A DNA stretch of 64,000 nucleotides from Mucilaginibacter aquatilis. Lineage in GTDB: Bacteria; Bacteroidota; Bacteroidia; Sphingobacteriales; Sphingobacteriaceae. The translations under genes were made by a program, and so were the position numbers. The stretch covers positions 496,001 through 560,000 of the forward strand of contig NZ_WQLA01000002.1 of the NCBI RefSeq assembly GCF_009755275.1, written 5' to 3'. Under the pieces are notes generated by a model. That model was not told the origin of the DNA, searched no databases, and was given only the letters and a program-made list of their open reading frames with translations. Shown here in pieces: positions 35,611-45,019 of the stretch; position 1 is the stretch's first letter; the number at the start of each line of letters is the position of its first letter.

Positions 35611-36375
35611 ATGATTAAAAATCACCTCATTACGTGCTCCGTAATATGTGTGCTGTTTATCATTTCAAGACTCTTTGTTTTCAGTGTTGATCACAAAGAA
35701 GAATTGAAAAGCAGTCCTGTTCTTTTTAACGTTTTTGAAAACAAAAAAGTTGAAGAGAAACCAAATTTAAACTTTGCCGACGAGAAAGTGCCGGTGAAGA
35801 ACGTTAAAGTAAAACGCAAGATCAGCTACTCCATTTGGAAACATAGCCGATACACCTCTCAAGCCAAACAACTGCAGGCTCAGGCTGCAAAATGGTTTCC
35901 GATGATTGTACCCATTTTGCAGGTTTATGGTATCCCCGAAGATTTTAAATATATTCCTTTACTGGAATCGGGTTTTCAAAAACATGTGCGTTCGCCGCGT
36001 GGCGCAGCGGGTATATGGCAATTTATGCCTGGTACCGCACGCCAGTACGGCCTTAAGGTTGGGCATGGCAAAGATGAACGCCTTAACAACCGCAAAGCTA
36101 CTATAGCCGCATGTAAGTATATTAAAGACTTGTATGATGAAATGGGTAGCTGGACGCTGGCTGCAGCGGCTTACAACGCCGGGTCGCCGCGTATGCACAA
36201 GGCAATTAACCGCAAAAACGGCGGCAACTATTTTTTTATGCACCTTAACCGGGAAACAGGTATGTACGTTTACAAGCTTGTAGCCATGAAAGAGGTTATG
36301 GATAAAGAAATAGAGGAAAACTATGGCCCTATGATGGCTAATATAGTACCTGCCGACACATTGTCATTAAACTAA
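35611..36375 (+). CDS. Membrane-anchored lytic transglycosylase (SLT domain)
   Basis: 254 residues with an N-terminal hydrophobic helix (about 7-25) serving as anchor or signal. The SLT domain has catalytic Glu119 in YIPLLESGF, then SPRGAAGIWQFMPGTARQYGL and AAAAYNAGSPRM, the usual family-1 (MltD/Slt-like) motif set. It cleaves the MurNAc-GlcNAc bond to form 1,6-anhydro-muropeptides. No LysM repeats follow, so it is shorter than MltD. A near-consensus promoter precedes it and a hairpin terminator follows. Confidence 0.92.
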   Translation: MIKNHLITCSVICVLFIISRLFVFSVDHKEELKSSPVLFNVFENKKVEEKPNLNFADEKVPVKNVKVKRKISYSIWKHSRYTSQAKQLQAQAAKWFPMIVPILQVYGIPEDFKYIPLLESGFQKHVRSPRGAAGIWQFMPGTARQYGLKVGHGKDERLNNRKATIAACKYIKDLYDEMGSWTLAAAAYNAGSPRMHKAINRKNGGNYFFMHLNRETGMYVYKLVAMKEVMDKEIEENYGPMMANIVPADTLSLN

Positions 36376-36401
36376 AATATTTAGTAATTACGGAGCAAGC
36401 G

Positions 36402-36434
36402 AGGCCTGTATGCATTGTGCATGCAGGCCTTTTT
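36402..36434 (+). terminator. Terminator after the lytic transglycosylase gene
   Basis: A long stem (AGGCCTG and inner ATGCA paired with TGCAT and CAGGCCT, 36402-36430) followed by T5. Its distal arm overlaps the -33 region of the uvrA promoter. Confidence 0.85.
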
Positions 36435-36445
36435 CAGTATATTTG
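36414..36445 (+). promoter_or_regulatory. Putative promoter of uvrA
   Basis: ATTG (36414-36417), 20 bases, then TATATTTG (36438-36445), near the Bacteroidota consensus. The start codon is at 36527. Confidence 0.5.
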
Positions 36446-36526
36446 CGGCTCGTTTTTAGATAATTATACACGGCCAAAAAACTTAGCGGCTGTTTACAAG
36501 TTACATACTTGTTGTTTAAAAAAATT

Positions 36527-39379
36527 ATGGCTGAAAAAACAATTGACCTGGGCGAACAAAGTGAAGTAGAGGTATACGGGGCCCGGGTGCATAATCTTAA
36601 AAATATTGATGTTTCATTTCCGCGTAACCAGCTGGTGGTGGTAACAGGGTTGAGCGGCAGCGGTAAATCGTCGTTGGCGTTTGATACCATTTACGCTGAA
36701 GGGCAGCGCCGTTACATGGAAACTTTTTCGGCCTATTCGCGCCAGTTTATGGGCGGCATGGAGCGTCCCGATGTTGATAAGGTGTCAGGCTTGAGTCCGG
36801 TTATTGCCATTGAGCAAAAAACAACCAGTAAAAACCCACGCTCAACAGTAGGTACCATTACCGAGATATATGATTTTATGCGCTTGCTATATGCCCGTGC
36901 CGGTGAGGCATACTCTTATGTAAGCGGGCAAAAAATGGAGCGTATGAGCGAAGATCAGATTATGCGCACCATTGCCGAAAAGTTTGACGGGCAGCCGTTA
37001 AATATTTTGGCACCGGTGGTAAAAGGCCGTAAGGGTCATTACCGCGAATTATTTGAGCAAATACGCAAGCAAGGCTACCTAAAGGTATATGTTGATGGCA
37101 ACATTATGGATGTTGAGCCAAAAATGCAGGTAGACCGTTATAAAATTCATGATATTGATATTGTAGTTGACCGTTTGACGGTTAGCGAAAAAGATAGCAA
37201 GCGTTTACATACTTCAGTACAATCGGCACTTAAGACGGCCAAAGGCATCATACGCATTGCCGATAAGGACAACAATGTATCTTATTTCAGTAAGTTTTTG
37301 ATGGATCCGGTTTCGGGTATTTCTTATGACGAGCCGCAGCCTAATACATTTTCATTTAACTCGCCTTATGGCGCTTGTGATAAGTGTGATGGTTTAGGTT
37401 ATATTTTTGTTGTAGATGAGTCATCAGTTATACCAAACCCAAAGCTGAGTATTGTTAACGGCGGTTTGGCGCCGCTTGGCGAGTACCGCGAAACGTGGGT
37501 TTTCCAGGTGTTGAAAGCTCTGGGCAAAAAGTATGATTTCTCTTTATCAGTGCCTATTGAGAAAATCCCCCGCGAAAAGCTGGACATTATATTAAACGGT
37601 TCGCAGGAAATTATTTCTGTTGCTGTTGAGTACAATAAATGGAACGTCCAAAATTACCAGGTTACATTTGATGGTATCATCCGTATGCTTGAAGAGCAGC
37701 AGGAGCGCAAAAACGAGGATGTATCAGACGATTTGGAAGCTTACCGCACCTTAAAGGTTTGTCCTGTTTGCGAAGGTGCCAGACTCAAAAAGGAGTCGTT
37801 ACATTTTAAGGTTAGCGAAAAAAATATTTTTGAGCTGGCTACAATGGATATACGAACCCTGCAAGATTGGTTTGTAGGTATTGAAGACAGGCTTACCGAG
37901 CGTCAAAACGTTATAGCACGAGAGATACTTAAAGAAATACGGGCACGCATTGGCTTTTTGCTTGATGTAGGCTTGAGCTACTTAACACTTGACCGTACGG
38001 CGCGTACCCTATCGGGCGGTGAAGCGCAGCGCATACGTTTGGCTACGCAAATTGGCTCGCAGCTAATGAACGTAATGTACATTTTAGATGAGCCAAGCAT
38101 AGGTCTGCACCAGCGCGATAATGATCGCCTCATTAACGCACTAAAAAACCTGCGAGATTTAGGTAATACCGTGCTGGTAGTAGAGCATGATAAGGATATG
38201 ATACTCGAAGCCGACTACGTTATTGACATGGGACCTGCCGCTGGCGTTCATGGTGGTACTGTTGTGGCCGAAGGTACACCTCAGCAGTTGATGGCTATGC
38301 ACACGCTTACTACATCATATATTAATGGTGAGCGCGAAATTGCCATTCCTAAAGAACGCCGTAAGGGCAATGGTAAATCTGTAACGCTTAAAAAAGCTAC
38401 AGGGCATAATCTTAAAAAGGTAACGGTAGAGTTTCCGTTGGGTAAACTTATAGGTATAACAGGCGTATCAGGTAGTGGTAAATCAAGTTTAATTACCGAA
38501 ACGCTGTACCCTATTTTAAATCATCATTTTTTTAGGGCTAAAAAGCAACCGCTGCCTTATGACAAAATTGAAGGGCTGGAGAATATTGATAAGGTTATTG
38601 AAATAGACCAAACGCCAATTGGTCGTACGCCACGCTCAAATCCGGCTACTTATACCGGTGTATTCTCTGATATCCGGGCATTATATGTACAACTGCCCGA
38701 ATCAAAAATACGTGGTTACAAACCTGGGCGTTTCTCGTTCAACGTAAAGGGTGGCCGTTGCGAAACCTGTCAGGGTGCAGGACAAAAGGTTATTGAAATG
38801 AACTTTTTGCCCGACGTGCAGGTGCCTTGCGAGGAATGTGGCGGTAAGCGTTACAACCGCGAAACTTTGGAAGTGCGCTATCGTGGCAAATCCATCAGTG
38901 ATGTATTGGATATGAGTATTGAAGATGCTACGGTATTTTTTGAGCATATTCCGGCCATCTATCGTAAGGTGAAAACATTAAATGATGTTGGTTTGGGCTA
39001 CATTACCTTAGGGCAGTCATCCTTAACATTATCAGGCGGTGAAGCACAGCGTGTAAAGTTGTCAACCGAGTTATCTAAAAAAGATACCGGAAACACATTT
39101 TATATTCTTGATGAGCCCACCACAGGTTTGCACTTTGAAGATATTAACGTACTGTTAGGCGTATTGCAGCAATTGGTTGATAAAGGCAATACCGTGCTGG
39201 TGATTGAACATAACCTTGATGTAATTAAAGTAGTGGACCATGTAATTGACCTTGGTCCGGAAGGTGGATCGGGAGGCGGACAAATTTTGTACAAAGGTAC
39301 ACCCGAAGGTTTGTGTAAAATAAAGGAAAGCTTTACCGGAAAGTTTTTGGCTAAGGAGATGGGCGTGAAAAGAGTATAG
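36527..39379 (+). CDS. uvrA: Excinuclease ABC subunit A (UvrA)
   Basis: 950 residues from the ATG at 36527 (MAEKTIDLGEQ); a TTG at 36509 is in frame but less likely. Two ABC ATPase halves are complete: Walker A GLSGSGKSS and GVSGSGKSS, signatures LSGGEAQRIRL and LSGGEAQRVKL, Walker B LDEPSIGLH and LDEPTTGLH. The zinc modules are CDKC ... CPVC and CETC ... CEEC. UvrA finds bulky DNA lesions and loads UvrB for nucleotide excision repair. Length is normal; it has its own promoter and terminator. Confidence 0.97.
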   Translation: MAEKTIDLGEQSEVEVYGARVHNLKNIDVSFPRNQLVVVTGLSGSGKSSLAFDTIYAEGQRRYMETFSAYSRQFMGGMERPDVDKVSGLSPVIAIEQKTTSKNPRSTVGTITEIYDFMRLLYARAGEAYSYVSGQKMERMSEDQIMRTIAEKFDGQPLNILAPVVKGRKGHYRELFEQIRKQGYLKVYVDGNIMDVEPKMQVDRYKIHDIDIVVDRLTVSEKDSKRLHTSVQSALKTAKGIIRIADKDNNVSYFSKFLMDPVSGISYDEPQPNTFSFNSPYGACDKCDGLGYIFVVDESSVIPNPKLSIVNGGLAPLGEYRETWVFQVLKALGKKYDFSLSVPIEKIPREKLDIILNGSQEIISVAVEYNKWNVQNYQVTFDGIIRMLEEQQERKNEDVSDDLEAYRTLKVCPVCEGARLKKESLHFKVSEKNIFELATMDIRTLQDWFVGIEDRLTERQNVIAREILKEIRARIGFLLDVGLSYLTLDRTARTLSGGEAQRIRLATQIGSQLMNVMYILDEPSIGLHQRDNDRLINALKNLRDLGNTVLVVEHDKDMILEADYVIDMGPAAGVHGGTVVAEGTPQQLMAMHTLTTSYINGEREIAIPKERRKGNGKSVTLKKATGHNLKKVTVEFPLGKLIGITGVSGSGKSSLITETLYPILNHHFFRAKKQPLPYDKIEGLENIDKVIEIDQTPIGRTPRSNPATYTGVFSDIRALYVQLPESKIRGYKPGRFSFNVKGGRCETCQGAGQKVIEMNFLPDVQVPCEECGGKRYNRETLEVRYRGKSISDVLDMSIEDATVFFEHIPAIYRKVKTLNDVGLGYITLGQSSLTLSGGEAQRVKLSTELSKKDTGNTFYILDEPTTGLHFEDINVLLGVLQQLVDKGNTVLVIEHNLDVIKVVDHVIDLGPEGGSGGGQILYKGTPEGLCKIKESFTGKFLAKEMGVKRV

Positions 39380-39422
39380 AATACAGCGTCGGGAATACAG
39401 ACGTAAGAATTGATTATATTAA

Positions 39423-39451
39423 AGGGGCGCAATTTGTTGTGCCTCTTTTTT
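39423..39451 (+). terminator. Terminator of uvrA
   Basis: A 10-bp stem with two G-T pairs (39423-39432 with 39437-39446) followed by T6-7. Confidence 0.8.
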
Positions 39452-39481
39452 TGTTTAATTTGCTTATCACAGTTTTAAACT

Positions 39482-40404
39482 ATGAAATATCTATACATCT
39501 GTTTTTTGTTACTAGCTTATTCTGCCAAAGCACAACAGACAACTTACACAGCATTAATTTCTAAAGCCGACTCCTTATATCAAGCTAAAGATTATAAAGC
39601 CTCGGCGTGGGCTTATTCTGCTGCTTTTAAAAGTAACAAGTGGCAAGGGCTTATAAATGATCGGTACAATGCTGCCTGCGCCTGGGCACTTGCCAATTAT
39701 ACTGATAGTGCGTTTACTAATTTACAGCGTGTAGTTTATGTAGGTGGCTACCATAACTACCAGCATATTACGCAAGTTACTGACTTAGCCTCTTTATATT
39801 CCGATAAACGTTGGCCAAAATTACTTAAGCGGGTAAAGTTAAATGAGCTAGAGGCTGAAAAAAAACTCAATAAACCTTTGGTAATAGAACTTACCGGTAT
39901 TTATAACGATGATCAATCGTACCGTTTGAAACTGGATTCGGTAGGTAGGAAATACGCCGCAATTCTAAAGAAGTAAAGGAATTATGGTCCACCATCCAGC
40001 AAAAAGATTCAATTAATTTATCAAAAGTAAAAGCAATTTTAGATGATCGTGGTTGGCTTGGAGCTGATGTTATTGGCGATAAAGGCAATTTAACCTTGTT
40101 TTTAGTAATTCAGCATGCCGATATTAAAACGCAGGAAAAGTATCTTCCTTTGATGCGAGCAGCTGTTAAGGAAGGCAAGGCACACCCGGCAAACCTGGCT
40201 TTGCTTGAAGACCGACTTGCTATACGACAAGGTAAAAAGCAAATTTACGGTAGCCAAATTTCAATTGATAAAACAGGCAAAGCCACTATTGACGCTATTG
40301 ATGATGAACCTAACGTAAACAAGCGTAGGGCTGCAGTTGGCTTGCAACCGCTGGAGAACTATGTTAAGCAATGGGAAATTGAGTACCATCTGCCAGCCAA
40401 TTAG
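39482..40404 (+). pseudogene. DUF6624-like exported protein, interrupted by a frameshift
   Basis: The first frame (39482-39976) encodes a signal peptide (cut near AKAQ) and a TPR-like region, then runs out with YAAILKK. Reading on in the -1 frame from about 39952 gives IRRNSKEVKELWSTIQQKDS, then DDRGWLGADVIGDKGNLTLFLVIQHAD, LALLEDR and KKQIYGSQI, to a stop at 40404. That second part is the classic DUF6624 pattern (GWxG, QHAD, LLEDR, QxYGSQ). One base is missing around 39946-39952 (GGTAGGAAATA), either a true mutation or a sequence error. Nothing resembling a slippery heptamer is present. Confidence 0.75.
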
Positions 40405-40446
40405 CACTGGTTGCAAACAAAAGCGCGTAACTCATCTTAACAAGTT

Positions 40447-41955
40447 ATGCTACCATTACTTACTGCACAACAAATTCGCGAAGCCGATGCTTACACCATA
40501 GCTCATGAGCCCATAAGCTCCGTTAATTTAATGGAGCGCGCCTCTAAAGCTTTTGTAAGTTGGTTTGTAAATCATTTTCCCGATAAGCGTGACACCATAT
40601 CAGTTTACTGTGGTACGGGAAATAATGGTGGAGATGGACTAGCTATTGCCCGTTTACTTTTTGAGCATGATTACAGGCGGATCAACGTAAAGATAGCACG
40701 TTATACGGCCAGGTCAACAGCAGATTTTGACGTTAACTTGCAAAGACTGCAAGCCATGCAAATCCCCTTAATTGAATTATCCGAATCAGAAACCTTACCA
40801 CAAGAAAACGCTGATATACTTATTGATGCCTTGTTAGGAAGCGGGTTGAATAAACCGTTAGATGGTAGCTTTAGGGCTTTGGTTGATCACCTTAACAGTT
40901 TAAGCAAATGCGTTGTAGCAGTAGATGTTCCTACCGGATTTTATACTGATGGAGAAGTAGAGTTGGAGGGAGCAGCACTGAAATCCAATTTGGTGATCAC
41001 CTTCCAACAGGCTAAAATAAACTTTCTGCTGCCTGAATCAGGTGCATACATTAACTGCTGGGAAGCGGTTAACATTGGACTGGATACCGAGTTTATAAGT
41101 TCGCTGCAATCGCCTTATCAAATGGTTGAGGATAAGGATATCCATGGCATATTAAAGCCGCGAACGAGGTTTAGCCATAAAGGCACTTTTGGGCATTCCT
41201 TGATTATTGCAGGACAGGCTAAAACAATGGGTGCTGCATTACTTTCCTCATCAGCGTGTGTGTATGCAGGGGCAGGGTTAACTACAGCGTGTGTACCAGA
41301 GGCTGGTTTAACCGCGCTCAATAGTTACCAGGCTGAAGTAATGGCCATTGTAAGAAACGAATACCAGTTGCCTGATTTGGAACTGGAAAAGTTTAAGGCA
41401 ATTGCTATTGGACCGGGATTAGGCACAGGCGATGATGCTTTGGCTTTGCTGCAACACGTAATTACAGATTACCAAAAGCCATTAGTAATTGATGCAGACG
41501 GACTAAACTTGTTAGCCGGTAATACAATTCTGGTTAATCAGTTGCCCGCAAAAAGTATTATTACACCACACATGAAGGAGTTTGACCGCCTGTTTGGCCA
41601 TCACACAAGTTGGTGGCAACGCTTACAAACCATGTGGCAAAAAGCAAGCGAACTTAATATTTACATCGTTTTAAAAAACAGCTACACCATCACCGGAACT
41701 CCTGAAGGACAACTATATTTTAATTCGAGCAGTAATGCCGCAATGGCGGTAGGAGGGATGGGCGATGTTTTGACGGGAGTTATAACGGCTTTGCTAGCAC
41801 AAGGCTACAGCCCTTTAGAAGCTTGTTTAGCAGGAGTATACTTGCATGGCCGTGCCGGCGATGAGCTTGCACTTCCTGATAAATTAAATGTTGTATTGCC
41901 CGGTCAGGTTGCTGCACGTGTACCTGCAACAATGGCTAAGCTTACGCAAAAATAA
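40447..41955 (+). CDS. nnr: Bifunctional NAD(P)H-hydrate epimerase / ADP-dependent dehydratase
   Basis: 502 residues. The N-terminal YjeF_N epimerase domain (about 1-215) has GNNGGDGLAIARLL and VAVDVPTGFYTDGE; the C-terminal ADP/ATP-dependent dehydratase domain (about 225-500) has FSHKGTFGHSLIIAG, AIGPGLGTG, VIDADGLNLLA, ITPHMKEFDRL and the GGMGDVLTGVI nucleotide-binding motif. Together they repair damaged hydrated NADH and NADPH. It lies 42 bases after the DUF6624-like gene and may share its transcript. Full length and intact. Confidence 0.95.
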   Translation: MLPLLTAQQIREADAYTIAHEPISSVNLMERASKAFVSWFVNHFPDKRDTISVYCGTGNNGGDGLAIARLLFEHDYRRINVKIARYTARSTADFDVNLQRLQAMQIPLIELSESETLPQENADILIDALLGSGLNKPLDGSFRALVDHLNSLSKCVVAVDVPTGFYTDGEVELEGAALKSNLVITFQQAKINFLLPESGAYINCWEAVNIGLDTEFISSLQSPYQMVEDKDIHGILKPRTRFSHKGTFGHSLIIAGQAKTMGAALLSSSACVYAGAGLTTACVPEAGLTALNSYQAEVMAIVRNEYQLPDLELEKFKAIAIGPGLGTGDDALALLQHVITDYQKPLVIDADGLNLLAGNTILVNQLPAKSIITPHMKEFDRLFGHHTSWWQRLQTMWQKASELNIYIVLKNSYTITGTPEGQLYFNSSSNAAMAVGGMGDVLTGVITALLAQGYSPLEACLAGVYLHGRAGDELALPDKLNVVLPGQVAARVPATMAKLTQK

Positions 41956-41987
41956 AAGGGCTACATGTATTTGAATGTAACCCTTTC
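41954..41987. terminator. Weak hairpin between nnr and the anti-sigma gene
   Basis: AAAGGG-C-TACA pairs with TGTA-A-CCCTTT around one mismatch; the flank is T-rich only on the minus strand. The next 170 bases to 42161 are AT-rich and show nothing else I can name. Confidence 0.45.
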
Positions 41988-42161
41988 ACTATTAACTGAC
42001 CTTATAAAGAACAACAAATACTTTTTAAAAGTTATTCATAAGACGCGGTCAAATGTAAATAGTTACACAAAATTCACTCAAAATTTTATTTTATTTAGCA
42101 AGCTTAAAAAGCTACGTTTAGAATTAAATATTGGTTTATATAATTTATTTAAAATAAAATT

Positions 42162-43004
42162 CTATAAACTGGCCATTACAACCATTTGCTCCATAGTTGG
42201 GTTTGAGCTTCCTCCCCTTGGTTCAATTGTAACAGCAAAAGCTTGGGCAGTACTAACCGACTTCATAAGTTGCATATCAGCAGTATCAGTAAGAGCGCCA
42301 TCAAACACACCAAGATCAACAGGTTTTTGATCTACAATTGCCCATAACTGGTATTGCTGATCTTTGCTGGTTTCCGGAAGTTTAACGCTTTTTAAATCAA
42401 CCATTACCTTTTTACGTGTTGCACTCCAGGCAACAGTTAGTGCACTGTTAGGCGCTTTAGCTGTTCCCTTTAATTGAATAAGTTTGAAAGACGGATCGCG
42501 AAACACACTGATTTCATCCTGCATGAAGCTTACCTGATTGGCAAACTTTTGATTGCTTTGCGCTAAAGTGATCAACTGCTGCTGTGATTGACGTAAGCGG
42601 CTGTATAAAATTGCCGTAGCGGCAATGCTAGCGCATAATAAAAGCAAACTTGCTGCAAAACCATATTTGTAAAATACACTTACAGTTGGCTTGGCTGCAG
42701 ATGAGGCATTCATTTTTCTTACAGTTGCTTCTTCACGCCTGTTTGTTACAGTCTTTAAATTTCTGTCGTCGGCAAAGTTGGTAAGCAAACTGTTTAAAAC
42801 ACGGTCGCGTAATACTGGGGAGGGTTCTGTTTGGTGAAGATCTGCGTAAAGGTAAGCCGCCTTTTCAATTTCCTGAAGTTCGGCTTTAACCAAGGGGTGT
42901 TTTTGAACCATAGCTTGTACCTGCAGCTTTTCTTCTGTGCTCAAATCGCCCAGAACATAAAGCTCCAAAATACCCGATTCTATATATTCCCTTGTCTCTT
43001 CCAC
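42162..43004 (-). CDS. Anti-sigma factor, RskA-like
   Basis: 280 residues: an N-terminal cytosolic zinc-less anti-sigma domain (YIESGILELYVLGDLSTEEKLQVQAMV), one membrane helix (about 114-137), and an RskA-type periplasmic C-terminal domain (VAWSATRKKVMVDLKSVKLPETSKDQQYQLWAIVDQKPVDLGVFDG). It starts 2 bases after the sigma gene ends, so the two are one operon. It should hold the sigma factor inactive at the membrane until a signal releases it. The signal is unknown. Confidence 0.88.
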   Translation of the reverse strand: MEETREYIESGILELYVLGDLSTEEKLQVQAMVQKHPLVKAELQEIEKAAYLYADLHQTEPSPVLRDRVLNSLLTNFADDRNLKTVTNRREEATVRKMNASSAAKPTVSVFYKYGFAASLLLLCASIAATAILYSRLRQSQQQLITLAQSNQKFANQVSFMQDEISVFRDPSFKLIQLKGTAKAPNSALTVAWSATRKKVMVDLKSVKLPETSKDQQYQLWAIVDQKPVDLGVFDGALTDTADMQLMKSVSTAQAFAVTIEPRGGSSNPTMEQMVVMASL

Positions 43005-43006
43005 TT

Positions 43007-43558
43007 TTAGTTAAAATGCTTACGTAATTGCTGTATTGCCATACGCAGGCGGGTTTTAATGGTTCCTAACGGCATACCAAGCTCATCAGCAGCCTCGGTA
43101 TGTGTGTAACCTTTAAAATAAATCAAATCAAGTACTGATTTTTGCTCGGGTCTCAGCGTATTAATCAAATCCTTAACACCCAACAGCTCAGGCTTATAAA
43201 CCGTGCTGTTGTTTTGATCAATATAACCTACGTTATTTTCGAGCTCCTGGTTTTTGAATTGATTGCGAAAATCTTTCGACCTTATTTTATCAATTGCAAG
43301 ATTGCGTGCAATATTTACGATCCAGGTAAACAGCCTGCCTTTTTCGGCGCTGTAGCTGGCGGCAGAGTGCCAAATTTTAACAAAAGTTTCTTGTAAAACG
43401 TCTTCGGCGGTAGACGTGTCGTTAACAATGCGTACAATCACCCCATAAAGTGCTGCAGAATACATATCATACAATGCTTCAGCGCCTATTTTATCATGAC
43501 GCTGAAGTGCTGAAACAAGTTCTTCTTCAGTAAGGGTAATTCTATGCTTTTTGGCCAA
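43007..43558 (-). CDS. ECF-type RNA polymerase sigma factor
   Basis: 183 residues with sigma region 2 (LYDMYSAALYGVIVRIVNDTSTAEDVLQETFVKIWHSAASY) and region 4 (LRPEQKSVLDLIYFKGYTHTEAADELGMPLGTIKTRLRMAIQQLR). No region 1 or 3, so group IV (ECF). Its partner anti-sigma factor follows at once. This resembles the SigK/RskA-like pairs frequent in Bacteroidota. The target promoters are not evident here; no shared unusual motif was seen upstream of the operon. Confidence 0.93.
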   Translation of the reverse strand: MAKKHRITLTEEELVSALQRHDKIGAEALYDMYSAALYGVIVRIVNDTSTAEDVLQETFVKIWHSAASYSAEKGRLFTWIVNIARNLAIDKIRSKDFRNQFKNQELENNVGYIDQNNSTVYKPELLGVKDLINTLRPEQKSVLDLIYFKGYTHTEAADELGMPLGTIKTRLRMAIQQLRKHFN

Positions 43559-43591
43559 AGTGCAGTAAATATAAAATATTATACCACAACA

Positions 43592-44470
43592 TTATAAATC
43601 AAACAAATGTTTTTCAGCATGGTAAGATGAGCGTACAAGTGGTCCGCTTTCTACATACTTAAAGCCCATTTGCAGGCCTACCTCTTTATAGTAGTTAAAT
43701 TGCTCGGGTGTAACCCAATCAATTACCGGGTGGTGATTACGGGTTGGTTGAAGGTATTGGCCCAGTGTTAATATATGCACTCCCGCATTATATAAGTCTT
43801 GCATAGCTTCCAGCACATCTTCTTGCTGCTCGCCTAAACCAAGCATTATACCCGATTTTGTACGTAAGCCGGCAGCAGATATCTGGCTAAGACACTCCAA
43901 ACTACGGTCATATTTGGCTTGTATACGCACTTCGCGGGTTAAACGGCGTACAGTTTCAAGATTGTGAGATACAACCTCGGGGCGTACCGCCAGTACACGT
44001 GCCAAATTATCCCAATTGCCTTTAAAGTCAGGCAAAAGCGTTTCTAAAGTAGTTTCAGGGCTCTCCCTGCGGATGGCATTAATGGTTTCGGCCCATATAA
44101 TTGAACCTCCATCTTTAAGGTCATCTCTGTCTACCGATGTAATTACACAGTGTTTAACCTGCATAAGTTTAACCGATGTTGCTACACGGTTTGGCTCATC
44201 CATGTCAACCGCTAATGGACGGCCTGTTGCTACCGCGCAAAATGAACATGAGCGCGTACAAATATTGCCCAATATCATGAATGTTGCAGTACCGGCACCC
44301 CAGCACTCACCCATGTTAGGGCAGTTACCGCTTTCGCAAATGGTATGCAGCTTATGGGTATCAACCAAACTACGTACATGTGCATACTCTTTACCAACAG
44401 GCAGTTTAACCCTAAGCCAATCGGGCTTACGTTGTACCTGGTTGGCTGGAATTACCGGTAAATCAATCAT
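43592..44470 (-). CDS. lipA: Lipoyl synthase
   Basis: 292 residues from the ATG at 44470 ([24 protein letters not shown]); the longer in-frame start at 44548 runs through an intergenic repeat and is rejected. The auxiliary cluster motif [12 protein letters not shown] and the radical-SAM motif CTRSCSFC are both intact, and the chain ends in the usual [15 protein letters not shown]. LipA inserts two sulfurs into protein-bound octanoate, making the lipoate used by the E2 subunit encoded at 9766. It lies 33 bases upstream of the ECF sigma gene. Confidence 0.96.
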   Translation of the reverse strand: MIDLPVIPANQVQRKPDWLRVKLPVGKEYAHVRSLVDTHKLHTICESGNCPNMGECWGAGTATFMILGNICTRSCSFCAVATGRPLAVDMDEPNRVATSVKLMQVKHCVITSVDRDDLKDGGSIIWAETINAIRRESPETTLETLLPDFKGNWDNLARVLAVRPEVVSHNLETVRRLTREVRIQAKYDRSLECLSQISAAGLRTKSGIMLGLGEQQEDVLEAMQDLYNAGVHILTLGQYLQPTRNHHPVIDWVTPEQFNYYKEVGLQMGFKYVESGPLVRSSYHAEKHLFDL

Positions 44471-44500
44471 AATAACAAAAGTAGGGATTTTAGTATAGAA

Positions 44501-44588
44501 GCAAGAGCCAGGAATCAAGAAACAAGATTTTTTACAATACATAACCAATTTGCCACATTAATCTTGGCTCATGGTTCTTGTTTCTTGC
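44501..44588. repeat. Imperfect 29-bp inverted repeat upstream of lipA
   Basis: 44501-44529 and 44560-44588 are imperfect inverted copies (22 of 29 positions match by hand) built from CAAGA/TCTTG words. It sits between the lipA start and the ytxJ stop and could form a stem-loop. Its relation to other intergenic repeats of the genome is unknown. Confidence 0.6.
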
Positions 44589-44596
44589 ATCTGCAG

Positions 44597-44926
44597 TTAT
44601 TGTACCATCTCCAGTGTCTCTTCAACCGAGATGCCACCGTGTGATTGGTCAAGTATACACTCGCCGTCTTTAATCAAAAGCAACTGAGGCGATTCATGGT
44701 GAACCTTAAATTCTGACGCAATTTGGTTAGATATTTCACGAAATTTGATCAGGTCAAGAAAATAAAGCGGAATGCTATCGGGCAGTTGATCCCAGTCAAG
44801 CTCAAAACGGCGTTTAGCCATCATGCTAATTGAGCAACGTGTGCTGTGCTTAAAAATAATACTGTAGCCGGGTTGTTGCTTAATACTGCTTAACTGCTCA
44901 GCCGAGTCTAATGCCGTCCAGGTCAT
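44597..44926 (-). CDS. ytxJ: Bacilliredoxin-like protein, YtxJ family (bacillithiol system)
   Basis: 109 residues with a thioredoxin fold and a single active-site Cys in FKHSTRCSISMMAKRRFE, the YtxJ hallmark (monothiol), plus the cis-Pro element SPQLLLIKDGE. The protein is thought to remove bacillithiol from mixed disulfides. Together with bshA at 29345 it shows a working bacillithiol system. It is followed by a repeat and lipA on the same strand. Confidence 0.88.
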   Translation of the reverse strand: MTWTALDSAEQLSSIKQQPGYSIIFKHSTRCSISMMAKRRFELDWDQLPDSIPLYFLDLIKFREISNQIASEFKVHHESPQLLLIKDGECILDQSHGGISVEETLEMVQ

Positions 44927-45019
44927 ATCTAAAATTAGTCAATTGTATAACTGTTAGCAAAAATACGCTATCTGTTACAAATGGTTTTCAGCAATTTGTC
45001 AAAATATGTCTGTATTGGT

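Noticed and set aside
39940-39960. Programmed ribosomal frameshifting in the DUF6624-like gene
   Set aside because: No slippery heptamer and no clear stimulatory stem-loop nearby; a lost base is simpler.
41965-42330. A 121-residue plus frame between nnr and the anti-sigma gene
   Set aside because: It starts inside a hairpin and runs into the anti-sigma gene on the other strand; Asn/Lys/Ile-rich without a motif.
44016-44498. A 160-residue plus frame opposite lipA
   Set aside because: It is antisense to the conserved radical-SAM region.
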